Source: Zasmidium citrigriseum
Lineage: Eukaryota > Ascomycota > Dothideomycetes > Mycosphaerellales > Mycosphaerellaceae
Assembly: GCA_002786025.1 (NCBI GenBank)
Contig: NHNW01000003.1
Span: forward strand, 1,238,000-1,301,999
Direction of reading: 5' to 3'
Length of the DNA: 64,000 nt
Part shown: in pieces, positions 44,591-56,179 of the stretch
Position numbering within the stretch: position 1 is the first letter of the stretch
How the letters are laid out: each line of letters begins with the position of its first letter
Notes under the pieces: model-generated
Seen by the model: the letters and a program-made list of their open reading frames with translations, nothing else
What the model was told of the DNA's origin: nothing
Database searches by the model: none
Translations under genes and position numbers: made by a program

Positions 44591-44899
44591 AGCCTTTATA
44601 CGCGTTTTGTATATACGTAATTCTAAGGCCTATTTTTCGACCTATATAATAATAATATTATTAGATATAAGTTTAAAAAAAAAAGTATGTAAGTCTAGTC
44701 TATTTAGTCTACTAAGTAAGAATCTATTATCTATTTTATTATACGAGGTTATTTACGATATTTAATATATTTCGCGTTAGGTATAAATTAGTATAGGATT
44801 TATATAGTAATAACGCTAGATACTTTAGACGCTATAAATAACTATAAAGACCCCCTAAAAATAGTACTATCTAAAAGTATACGCTAACGTATATAAAGT

Positions 44900-47800
44900 T
44901 ACGTACTAGATTCTAGAATAGTATAGTATAGTAGGCGTACTAGGTAAGCGCGTCTAGCGAGAGTATTAAAGTCTAGTAGTAGTAACGATATAAAATTAAC
45001 GTCTAGCGATATAGTTTTCGAGATAGTAGAAGGTTTAGTATTAGCGCTATTAAATAATAGGTTATCTAAAGAGAAGGAGGTCGAAGAGGTAGAATATAGT
45101 AAGTTAGCGTATAGTAGTTTAAATAGCGATTTAGATAGCTTATTAGACGAGTCTAAGTATAGCGCGTAGATTCTAGAGGATTCTAGTAATTATAGATATT
45201 AGTTAATATATAGGGAATACCTTTATAAGCTATTTAGAGAGGGTAAAGGGTAGGTATACTTTATTAGGCGTTAGGACTAGGTATAGGACCTAAAGAGTAT
45301 TATATAAAGTCTAGATATCGAGGTCGATAACTAGACGTAAAAGGAAGTAATTAGACGCGCTTTATACGCGTTTATATAGCTAAAGGATAGTAGCGCTATT
45401 ATTAGATAAGAGTAGTTCTAAGAGTAGACTATACTTAGTACGAGCTTTAACTCTAGGCTTAAGTCTAGGATAGAGCTAGTAGTAATAGTACTATTAGATA
45501 GTATAGATAAGGTCTAGGAATTTATTCGGAAGAAGATTTTTATAGACGTATAGGCTAAGATTTCTATTATAGTACGGGAGGTAGAAAAGGATATACTTAT
45601 ACGTAAGCCTAAGGAGAAGGAGTAGAGACTAATCCGCCTAGCCTATTATATAGTATATCTATATACTCTATAGTATTCCTAGACTACTATTATTTAGTAC
45701 CTACTTTTTAGTAAAGAGGACTTAGTCTAGTTAGTATAGACGTTAGCGGGAAAGAGTATAAGCTTCTAAGCGTACTCTATACTATATAACTATACGAGTA
45801 TTATTATACTTCCGTTAAACTAGATTAGAGAGGAATAAGAGGCGAGGATTAAGAGTATAGGCGGCTAGCTACTCCTTCTTACGTTTAATCGTAAAGTAGA
45901 CTTATTACTAGAAGACTAGAAGCGTATTCGTTAAGGTTAGTATAGCTATATCCTCCTAAGTCCTAAAATAGCGTATTAGACGTAGTTTTGTAGGCTATAG
46001 CTAGATAACGCCTTTAGATAAAGACTAGGGTTAGTCGTATATAATAAGCTATATCTAGTATACTAGTAGGGTATAAAGTCTTCGTTTCGCTTAGAGTATA
46101 CTATACTAAAGGTATTTAGGACTATACTATCTAGGAGGGTTAGGTTCTATAGGTATACTACTACTCTAGAGCCCTAGACGCTAGAGAAGTATTATTAGGC
46201 TACTAGGTTTCGAGAGGAATATAAGGTAGTAAAGGATCCGATTAATCGGTTAGAGATTACTATATAGTATATAGCGGCTCCGATAGGAATACTAAATAAC
46301 TACTTAGCGTTATTCTATCTAGTAGAGGGAATAGTCGATAGTATAGCGACTAAGGTACTAGATAAAATAGTAGTATTTATCGACTCTAGGTCTAGTACCT
46401 ATACTATAGTAAACGCGCTCTAGAGATTTATATAGTTAAAATAGCCGGGTAGGTTCTTAGCGTCTAAGATTTATTATATAGTACGAACCTATTATAGTAG
46501 GACGCGACGCTAGACTTAAAGAGCTATTATACGCGAGTTCTAAAAGCTAGACTCTACTATTTAGATCCTCTTCGCTATAGAAGCGCTTAGTCTTAGGGTA
46601 GATCTACTAGATATTAAGCGTATTATCTAGTATCGTTTACTAGCTTATACGACGCTTCGGATAATTATATAGAGAGTAGAGCGTACTATACGGAATATAA
46701 AAGCGTATAGTAACGGTACCTTTACGGTTATATATAAGGTATAGTAGCTAGGTAACTAACTAGAGCTAGAGCTAGACTATAGACCCGCTCGATTAGTAAT
46801 ATAACTCCCTAAACTACTAGACCCGCTAGTATATAGTAATAGTAAAGGCGCTAACGAGACTAAGCCGTTTAGTAAGGGTTAGACGCTACTATTAAAGAAG
46901 AAGAAGAAGCCTTTAACCGATATCTAACGGCGGTAGCGTATAAACTATAATCTATATATATAGCTAAACCTTTTAGAGTATAGCGTAGCCTATAGACGGC
47001 GGACGTTATTAGAGTTCTTTACTAAAGTGTCTAATAGCTATCGCGCGCTATACTATAATCTATATACGCCTTCGATAGCGCTTATAGATAGTACGATACG
47101 TATAGTAGCTATTCTACCGTATCCGTCTTCGGATAGGCTACTATTCGATCTACGCGTCGTCGCTAGCCTAAAGAAATAGTTATTTACGTAGGAGGCGTCT
47201 AAGGTAAAGCGACTATATAAATATATAGTATTCCCGCCTATATCTAGGTATCTAGTACCGAAATATATACTCGTATCGCTAGCTAAGCGGTATAGTAGTC
47301 TAGAGCGCCTAGTTAGTAGTCTCGTAGCGGTTACTTAATACCTAGAGGGTAACTAGATTAGGCTAGATAACGATTATCTAAGGATACTATATAGTCGACT
47401 AGGCGTTTTCTAGATAGTAGTAGTTTCTAGACTTCTAAAGAAGAGGACGTAGTATAGTTAGACGTTAGCCGAAACTAGAGATCTCCTAGTATAGGCCTCT
47501 AGAGTAGTTCTATCCCCTATAGAGGCTACGTCTATATCTAATACTATACGCTAGATATTAATCGATTTACTAGGTATAATAAGAGAGTCTTAGACGCTCG
47601 TATAGGACTCGAGCCTATACTAAGATAATACTATTATAGATAATAATAGAGCGAGGCTAGATATACTATCTAGGAGCTATACTAGACGAAAGCGAGGCTA
47701 TCGTAGTCCTCTAAAGGAGGTTTCGAATAACGCTAGAGTTCGTAACGGAAGTCTAGTTAAACGGGTATAGTAAATAATAGCCTAGACGCTAATACTACCT

Positions 47801-48060
47801 TTAAAGAGTCTAGATTCTAGCCGAGTTACTACGTCTAGGCGACGGATTATATTATCGAGAAAGCTACGCGAATAATAATAGAGTTTCTAGTATTTATTAT
47901 AACTAAAGTCTTAATATTAAGAGCCTAAACCTAATCTAGTTTAGTATAGGTTAGTAATTATTATACTATACGTATTAATAATCGTTACGCGTCCCTATAG
48001 TCTTAATACCTACCTCCTATTCTATTACTCCGAAGCCTACGCTATATCTAATAGCGATTA
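44900..48060 (+). pseudogene. RecQ-like DExH helicase, RIP-inactivated
   Basis: One plus-strand frame stays readable for about 1000 codons, with only TAA/TAG interruptions. Walker A reads LAGKS at 45743-45757. The motif-II region near 46038-46075 reads LVVYNKLYLVYQQG, where the expected Asp-Glu pair appears as Asn-Lys through two TpG-to-TpA changes. Next come a segment like the 'f(g/y)(c/y)TaTL' motif III (RYTTTLEPQTLEKY), VVFIDSRSSTYTIVNAL (motif IV region), RTYYSRT, ILFAIEALSLRVDL (motif V) and IIQRVERTIRN at the position of motif VI. This order and the 'FIDSR' and 'EALSLGVDLPD'-type motifs fit the fungal RecQ-like helicases often found in repeats and near telomeres. The C-terminal 500 codons have no recognised domain. 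Confidence 0.72.
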
Positions 48061-48419
48061 CTCTACTTAGCGCGCCTAGTTATCTCGCTATAAGTCGAAT
48101 CGAGGGACTAGCGTTTTATACGCGGGTCGAAATTAGTATAGAAAATTCCTCTTAAAGCGTAAGAAGGTAGATATTATTATATACGAGATATAGAGGCTTA
48201 GTATAACGTTTAAAGAGTTTATTATATAGTATATATCTAAAGAGAAGAGCGCTAACTATACTATATAAGCGAAGACTATATATAAATAAGCCCGGATTCT
48301 AGTAGAGGTTCTAGAAGAAGAGGTAGTTATACGCCGCCTAAGACTAGTTCTTACGAATAGTAAGTCGTATATAGTATATATAGCTACTATTAGACGCGAA
48401 CTTAAGGCTATTAGGCGGA
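48061..48419 (+). pseudogene. Left part of an interrupted plus-strand frame, DUF6589-like gene or helicase tail
   Basis: The same frame as the helicase continues to the retrotransposon junction, reading RLSITFKEFIIQYISKEKSA and RRELKAIRRIK. This could be the last part of the helicase or the start of the DUF6589-like gene whose later parts are at 55157 and 62459. Mutated stops make it impossible to tell where one gene ended. Confidence 0.45.
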
Positions 48420-48424
48420 TTAAG
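48420..48424 (+). repeat. Target site duplication TTAAG, left copy
   Basis: Matches 55152-55156 exactly; 5 bp is the usual duplication for Ty3/gypsy integration. Confidence 0.85.
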
Positions 48425-48597
48425 TATAAGAGGACCGTATAATAGAGTTAGGCGTAAATAATCTAATATTTAACGAGCTATCTAGAAGGAGGGCGAGAGA
48501 AGCGGAGTAGTTATAGGCCTACTAAGCTAGGCGTTAGTAGGCTAAGCTAGAGTTACGTAACTACGCGTAACTCGGGTATCGACGTTAGCCTATAATA
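48425..48597 (-). repeat. LTR of gypsy element 1 (3' LTR by orientation)
   Basis: 173 bp. On the minus strand it begins TATTATAGG, in which the expected TG end has become TA. Contains GTTACGTAAC. Confidence 0.9.
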
Positions 48598-48899
48598 CTA
48601 CCCCCCCCTTTAAAATAGGTACTATCTATAGTAACCTATAACTATAGCCTTATACGGCTAGTAACGCTTTTATAAAGAGGTTATTATCTTCTAAATTAAT
48701 AACGTTATTACTATCTATATTATTCTTTAATAGTACGGGTATTAGTTTATCCTACCTCGCTAGCTATATAGTAGACCTAGCCTATACTAGCGAGTTATTA
48801 GCGATAGTAGTAGTAGCGTTAACTATACTAAAAGCCGCTAGAGTACTAGGGATATACGAACTAACTAGTACTAGCTTACTATAGTAGTTAGTAGGAGTA

Positions 48900-51800
48900 G
48901 AAGGCTACTCGAGTAGCTTATATATAACCTACTCTAGTAGCGAGCGGAAGTTAGTATATATAGGCTTATTAGGGTAGTTAAAGTAGAAGTTAGCGATAGC
49001 TACTAGTATATCGCTAAAGACTTACGTAGTAGGCTCCTAGGTAGCCTCGCTATCTAGGTATCCTTTCTACCTTATAAGGTACTAAACTTCTCTTCTATAC
49101 TTCCTTAAATTAAGGACGGTCTCTACCTTATAGTAATCTTCGGTCCTATTAACTTAAGTAACCTAGATTAGTAGCGGCCGAGCTCTATTATCGACGTCTA
49201 GTAGATAAGGTTTTAGAAGGTCTAGGCTAAAGGTATTATAGACGGTAATAGACGCTAGGTTTAGATCGAGCTTAAAAGCTTTTCTCCTATAGAGGACGTT
49301 AGTAATAGTAACGGGGCTATACTATTTAATATCGAGCTTCTTAGATAGCCTAGAAGTAGCCTAGTTACGAGTATCGATATAGACTCGATCGCTAACTTAA
49401 TATAGAGGTAGAACCGCTCTATAAGCGTTAGTATAGTTAGCCTATATTTACTAAGCGAGTAGGATTTAGTCGCGAAGGAAGGCTTAGACGTTATATATAC
49501 GGGTAGCGAAGTAATTAGCGGCTTCGGCGGATAGGCGCTATACGTTTAGTAGCGTTTATAGTTAAGGGGGTAGCGTAGATATATTAGTTCGAAGGTTTTA
49601 GCCTATCTTAGCGAACGTAGGTAAGACTCTAGTAGACTTATATACGTTATTATTATACGCTACTTAAAAGAGGGGTAACTAATCTATCTAGTTATCTTAA
49701 GTATAGGAGACGTATACGCGAAGGAAACGCTCTATAGATTTATTAGTATTCTTAGCTTATCCGTCCGTTTAAGGGTAGAAGGCTATAGATAAGCGGTAAT
49801 CGATATTAAGTAGTTAATAGAAGTAACGCTAAAAGGTAGAGATCTACTAAGATCCCCTATTACTTATAATATATAGCGGGATACCGTAGTATTAGTAGTA
49901 TCTATCTACTATTACGTACGTAATATACTTAGCCTCTATAGATAAAATACTAATAGTTTTAATACCCTTACCTATACGATTAGTAATAGTAAGGATATTC
50001 GAGTATTCCTACCCGTTAAGAGTATACTTATAGGTTAGTAGCGATATAACGAAGTCTATAGCTATATTATCCTAGAGCTAGAAAGGTAGAGGTAGAGATT
50101 ATAAGAGCCTAGCCTTAAGGTCGTTAGACTACTTATTTAAGAGATAGTTATAGTAGTTACGAGTAGCCTAGCGTATAGTATAAGAAAGGCTAGACTAGAT
50201 AAAGTTACGCTATATATAGTCGAGCGTTTTAGCGCGGCTAGCGTAGCTAGACCGTTTATAGTATTAGCGAGTAATAGTATAGTAGAGTTCGAAGTTAGCT
50301 AGTATATATAGCGTATATAGGCTATATCTATTCTTAACGTAGATAAGACTATTAACGACCTTAGCTTCTTAGTTATTAATCTTCTAAGAGTAGAGTAGCT
50401 TAGCTAGGGAGCCGCTAGAAATCTACTAGATAGCGGCTTCGACGTTAGGGTTAGTATACGCCTAGTAAATAGTATTAAGGATATCGAGTTCTTAATATAG
50501 GTCGATACTTATAGAGCTTAGAGTAATATCTTCTAAGTAGATAAGGTTCTTAGCTAGTAGTAGCGTATAGAGCTACTAAGTAAGCTATAGATTAGAGGGG
50601 TTAGAGAGAAGGTCCTATAGCTATCGAATTAGGCTATTAGGTTTAGTACCTTACGTTCTAGGCTAGTAGATAACCTTAAAGAAGAATTATAATAGGAATT
50701 TAGACTAACGAGCCTAGCGTCTATTTAGTTACTTACTCGTAGTAAAGTACTCGAGGTTCTTATAGTTAGAGTAGACTAGTATAGGCTTACCTTCGGAATT
50801 TAGGTCGGTATTAGTAGAGTCGGTACCTTTATCGTAGTAGGATATAAGTTCGAGGCGCTACTCTTTAAACGCCTTAACGATAGCTAGTAGTTCCTTATTA
50901 TAGATATTATAGTTATACTCCTATAGCGATATCTTCTTTAATATATAGGCGACCGAGCGTAGGATACCTTTATTATCGTATTATAAGAGTACTACTATAG
51001 TTACGAAGTTAGATATATTAGTTTCTACTACTATAGCTCTTCTAGGTACGAAATAGGTAAGGACTATATCGCTCGTAAAGGCGGCTTTAAGTATAGAGAA
51101 TATAGCCTCGTATTCGTAAGACTAGTTCTATTATATATAGCGGTCGTTAGTCTTACGCGTAAGGTTTATTAATAGTAAGGCGATCTTAGAATAGCTATAA
51201 ATAAATCGATAGTAGAAGTTTATAAAGCCGAGGAAGGAGAGGACGTCCTTAACGTTCTTAGGTATAGCCTAGCTATAGATAGCTTCTACTTTAGCCGGAT
51301 CTATTCGAATACTATTAGTACTAATAATAAGGCCGAGATATTTAGTTTATTTAACGTAGAACTCGTACTTATCGATATTAAGTTATAAGCTAGTAGCCTA
51401 GAGCTTATCGAGTACTTTTCGAACGTATATAATATACTCCTTATAGGTATCGCTAAAGATAAGTAAATTATTAAGGTAGGCGGAGATAAAGTCGTCGAGA
51501 TAGTCGCGTAGGGAGTCGTTAATATAGGATTAAAAGGTCCCTAGCGCGTTATAGAGGCTAAAAGGTATAACTAGATATTTAAACTATCTATACTACGTTA
51601 TAAAGGTAGTCTTCTATTTATCTCCTTCCGCGATTTGTATATAGTTAAAGGTAGCGATTATATTAAGCTTCGTATACTACTACTTACTAGCGATCTTATT
51701 AAGCGTATCTTAGATTAGAGGTATCGGATAACGGCTCTTAATAGTAAGCTCGTTTAGTATACGGAAGTCTTAATATACTCGTAGGCTACTACTTAGCTTA

Positions 51801-54800
51801 CGTATAATAAGGATAGGTAAGGTAGCGAAGGAAGTACTAGGCTAGATATTACCTTTCTTAAGTTAGTCGTTAGTCTACTTCTTAATAACCTCGTTCTCTA
51901 TAGTTAATATAGAGCGTAGGCGAATATATAGTAGTTTAGAGCTATCCTTTAGGTAGATCTTATAGTTAGTTAGCTAATAGGGAGGTAGCTTATTAGCTTC
52001 TCGTTATAACTAAATATTAGCCTAGTCCTAGTATTCCTTTAGTAGTTAATCGAGGACGTCTTCGTCTTTATCGCGATTCTATATAAACTTAGCGATATTA
52101 GAAGGGGCGTATATAGCGTAGGTATATATAGGGTTAGCTAATATAAGGGGAATATCTACGATCGGAGCTTATAGGTAGTATAGAAATAGTTTAGCTCCTT
52201 CTCGCTAAGTATATATACTAAACGCCTAGGCGCCTACCTCCTCGATATTAGCGTCGAGGTCTCTATCTTAGAGGAATCGAGAAGGTAGCTAGTAGGTCTA
52301 TTTAGAGCTACTTAGGTATTAAACGTAAAAGGGCGTTAGCTAAACGCTACGTAAAGCTAGAACTAAAACGTCCTTATACGGGCTATAACTATAGTAGCTA
52401 GACTAAATAAAGGTAAGGCGGTCGTTCCGCTAGTCTTTAAGAGGTTAATAGCGACGGTACTAATCCCTTCCGAGAGAGATATTATATCTAAGGTTAGCTA
52501 CGAAGTACTTAATCTTTTCGGAGTACCTACTAATATCTAATCGAAGGTTAGTATAGTACGTAATAGATACGGCGGCTTTTAATAAGTCGGCTAGTCTAAG
52601 AGGGATAGGAGTTTATAGAGGTAGTAAGGGTAGTTTATAGTATTACGTAAAGAGTATATTATAGAAAGAAGTAGTACTACTATTATTAAGGAAAATTATT
52701 ATATTATAACTATTAATAGTACCCTTAATAACGAAATATTCGTCGATATTAGGGGTATTAGTCTTATCTATAGATAGAATAAAGGAGAAGGTTAATAATA
52801 AGGTATATAGTTCTAGTAATATACTCGAGCTACTACTATTTATTACGCTTAAATAGTAGTTTAGGCTTTTAGGGCCTTACTAGTAGAGGCTACTAGAGCG
52901 GCGGTATTAGTACTAGTATTAGTACTAGTAGCTAGTACTAAAGTAGCCGTAGAGTCTTTAGTAAACTTAGTAGCGCGTTAATATCTAGCGAGGGGGTAGG
53001 CGTTATCGTCTAGCCTATAACCGATACGATAGTAACGCTTATAGCGGTTCTTACGTAGATACTACTCGGCGAGCTTAGGTATTATCTTAGGTAGGAACTA
53101 GAACTCGGTAGGGCGGTCTTTCTATAGCTTAAGACTATTAGTAGAGCGAGGGTTTACGTTAGAGTTACCCTAGCTACTACTACTAGACTAACTATTATTA
53201 CTCTTAGGCTTATAGTTACCCTTAGGCTTATAAGGGTATATATCGTCGATAATAGAGTTCTTTTATTAGAGACGCTAGTAGAGGGCGATAAGCTTAGCTA
53301 GTATCGTATAGTCCTAGAGGCGAAGTATAGTCTTATACTTAATATTTAGCTTCTTATAGAGTTTAGTAGCCTCTATCTTTAAGCCCTACTTACTAGGTAG
53401 CTTAGGTATAAAAGTATTAAGTTTCTAGAACTTAGGATAGAAATTAGAGAACTTCTCGTTAGGTCCTATAGTTAGCTAATCTATCTAGTATTAGGCGTTA
53501 CTAATAGCGTTATAGACTCCGAAGTAGTTATTAAGGTAGTTAAGGTATTCGTAGACTAAGCGGAAGTACTCGTTAGTAGTAGTATATAACTTCTTAAGCT
53601 AGAGCGTTAGAGGGATTATACCTTTAATTGTACTATAGGTAGTACTAGTAGTATAGGCGAGGACGTAGTATAGAGCTACGTTAATATCGCGGAATCTTAT
53701 AATAGCGAGCTTTATACTTAGTAAGTCGAGCTATTCTTCGAGTATAAACTTATTATTACCCGAGAACTTCTTAGGATCCTTAACGTCGTAACTAGTCTTT
53801 ATAGCGTTAAGGAGAGTTAGATTATACTAAGCGAAGTCGCCTTTAGCTTCGCTATTAAAGTCGGAGTAGTAGCCTTAGTAGTTCTTCTTCTTCTTACGAG
53901 CGTCGCGCTAAGGGCGACGAGTATTATCGCTATCGCTAGAGGAATTAGGGTTAGAGGAGTTAGAGGGTTTAGAGCGCTAGCGCTAATAATAGTAGTAGCG
54001 TAGAGGAGAAGGGTTAGACTTAGACTTAGATTTAGGCGTAGGTATAGAGGCCTTACTCTAGGTCTTAAGGAGGTCGTACTTCTTCTAAAGGGTATCTAGG
54101 CTAGTCTTAAGCTTATCCTTAGCTTATTCTACTAGTAGCTTATTAGACTCGGCCTACTTTATTAACTAGTATATCCTACTTCTCTTATCTTATACCTTAG
54201 TAAGCTTTTTATTTAGGGCTTAGATCTTAAGGAGTACTTTCTTAAACTTCTCCTTATTTAGATTATTAGCCTATAGGAGTACGTTAGTAGTAGTAATAGT
54301 ATTATTATAGTTCTAGGCTAGCTTACGAAGTAGTAGATATATCTTATTAGGGTTTACTATAACCTTAGTTATAAGCGCCTCTAGGGTAAGGTCTTTTAGA
54401 GTATCGAAAGGAATATAGATAGTATTACTATTCTCTTCCTTATCTTCTATATCGATAGTAGTTTCCGTACCCTCCTTATTTAGGTCTACTTAGGTAAAGA
54501 ACGTAAGATCGAGGAATTTAAAGGTATTAGTAGGAACTATACCTTCCTTAGGTAGTTCGTTAAGAATATCTAGTTCGGCTTCGTAGTACTCTTCGAAGGG
54601 GTTAGGTTTATAATCTAGTAGGCGACTAAGCGTATCTTATATATTAGTCGGAGGATATATCTAGGTAGTAAAGAGGATCGAGTCTCGCTTAAGCGCTAGT
54701 AGTAGATATAGGTAGGTAATAGTACCTAGAGTCGTATTCTCGTCGGCTATAGTAGATAATAGATAAGAGGTATAGAAAGAGAAAGTAGAAGGTACTTAAC

Positions 54801-54900
54801 CTAATAGACTATAGCGAGTAGTAGTAGAAGTAGTAGAAGCTACTTAATAGAGAGTCTTATCTCGACTCGAGAGTAGGTAGTAGAGCGATAGCGGCGGCGC
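48900..54900 (-). pseudogene. gag-pol of gypsy element 1, RIP-inactivated
   Basis: Read on the minus strand. A zinc-knuckle remnant lies near 53010-53060, ending GYRLDDNA. Reverse transcriptase starts near 51840 with FATLPILIIRKLSSSLRVY and KSRYPIP. At about 51490-51530 it reads SYINDSLRDYLDDFISAYLN, and the catalytic YxDD box is now YLNN because both GAT codons became AAT. RNase H and integrase would follow toward 48.9 kb but were not aligned residue by residue. Stops are TAA/TAG only. Extents are approximate. Confidence 0.72.
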
Positions 54901-54978
54901 TTATTAAAGGCGCTATATATCGTAGTAGTAGTAGAAGGATATTATAGAAGGCGCCCTTATTATATTAGTCGAATATAC

Positions 54979-55151
54979 TATAAGGGGACTATATAATAGG
55001 GTTAGGCGTAAATAATCTAATATTTAATAAGCTATCTAGAAGGAGAGCGAGAAAAGTAGAGTAGTTATAGGCCTACTAAGCTAGGCGTTAGCGAGCTAAG
55101 CTAAAGTTACGTAACCGCGCGTAACTTAGGTATCGACGTTAGCCTATAATA
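54979..55151 (-). repeat. LTR of gypsy element 1 (5' LTR by orientation)
   Basis: 173 bp, same length as the left copy with no indel; about 16 transition differences. Confidence 0.9.
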
Positions 55152-55156
55152 TTAAG
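55152..55156 (+). repeat. Target site duplication TTAAG, right copy
   Basis: Identical to 48420-48424. Confidence 0.85.
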
Positions 55157-55835
55157 GTAAGGTAGAATCCTATTAGAGTTGCCTAACTAACGTATATAGG
55201 AGTTCGGCTAGTAGTATTATAGCTAGTAGGCTAAAGACGTATTATATATATAGTTATACTCTTAGATTATAAGGGCTATACTAACGCTCTATACCTTTCT
55301 CGTTAGCCTTATCCCTACGCTCTCGTATACTCGACTTCGTCGCTAGATTATCTTTTTAGTATTATACTTTACTAGAGTAATATCCGTCCGTACTAGCTAT
55401 TAACTTAATCGTATAATAGTAATATACCTTTAGAGCTAGGGTATTAAACGCTATATAATCGCTATACTAGCTAGTATAGGCGTCTATTCTTTCCCTAGGA
55501 GTATATACTAGTCGAATAAACGTCTATATAGTCTAGTAGCTTAGAACCTCCGTATATTTAGCTAGGATAAGAACTTATACTTTTATTTCGATAATCTAAA
55601 CTATATAGAATAAGTATATAAAACCGGGTTTACTAGTTAACTAAAGTAGGCCTATATTACGTCTAGGAAGGCATTTAAGTCGATTAAAGTACTATATAGA
55701 GGCTTAACTATCGATATATTATATAACGACGTCCTACTCTAGCTATATAATATATTTAGTATACTAGGTAATATATATACTCTAATATAGATACGTATCT
55801 CGAAGGGTATTATCGCTTCGTATCTAGCTAGACTC
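55157..55835 (+). pseudogene. DUF6589-like gene, middle part, RIP-inactivated
   Basis: Plus-strand frame with only TAA/TAG stops. It reads IRTSYQLNRII-like helical segments, then IKRYIIAILASIGVYS, then DKNLYFYFDNLNYIEQV. The 'Y-D-N-x-N-Y' line after a conserved 'ralevL..iGl' segment is what I associate with DUF6589, a fungal family often found among repeats. It is one codon position out of frame with the sequence left of gypsy element 1, so an intron or an indel lies near 55150. It is cut at its right end by the chromovirus and resumes at 62459. Confidence 0.5.
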
Positions 55836-55840
55836 TATAG
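55836..55840 (+). repeat. Target site duplication TATAG, left copy
   Basis: Matches 62454-62458. Confidence 0.83.
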
Positions 55841-56027
55841 TATTACGGATTAAGCTCCTTTATAGCTAGCCTTTCTTATTAATACCTAAGGTATCGAGTT
55901 ACGTAACTCGGGTTACGTAACCTATAAACCTTATTTCGTTTCGTCTCGACTTTATAGATAGACTTCCTTCCTTACGCGCTATTAAAATAGATTAGCTATA
56001 TTAAGTTACTTTAATCGTTTCCTAATA
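55841..56027 (+). repeat. 5' LTR of the chromovirus
   Basis: Begins TATTACGG and ends CCTAATA, consistent with original TG...CA ends after RIP. Holds two GTTACGTAAC palindromes. Confidence 0.92.
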
Positions 56028-56179
56028 GTATAGCGCGTCTATCGAAAGGCCTAGCGGTTATAACCGCCTATTAGCCGCCTCTCTTTATCGTTATATTAGT
56101 ATTCCTTAAGCGTTAACGAAGGACTAGCGTAGCGCCGTCGAGTCTAGCTAAACTACTCGAGTCTATCGATACCCTACCT

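Larger units (their letters stand above)
48425..55151 (-). mobile_element. Ty3/gypsy LTR retrotransposon 1, minus strand, RIP-mutated
   Basis: 6727 bp with 173-bp long terminal repeats (48425-48597 and 54979-55151) and target duplication TTAAG. A C-run at 48600-48610 next to the left LTR is, on the minus strand, a polypurine tract, which fixes the orientation. The two LTRs differ at about 16 sites, all transitions. Gag lies to the right (53.0-54.9 kb) and pol to the left (48.9-52.8 kb), as read on the minus strand. It is inserted into the helicase/DUF6589-like host sequence. Confidence 0.9.
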
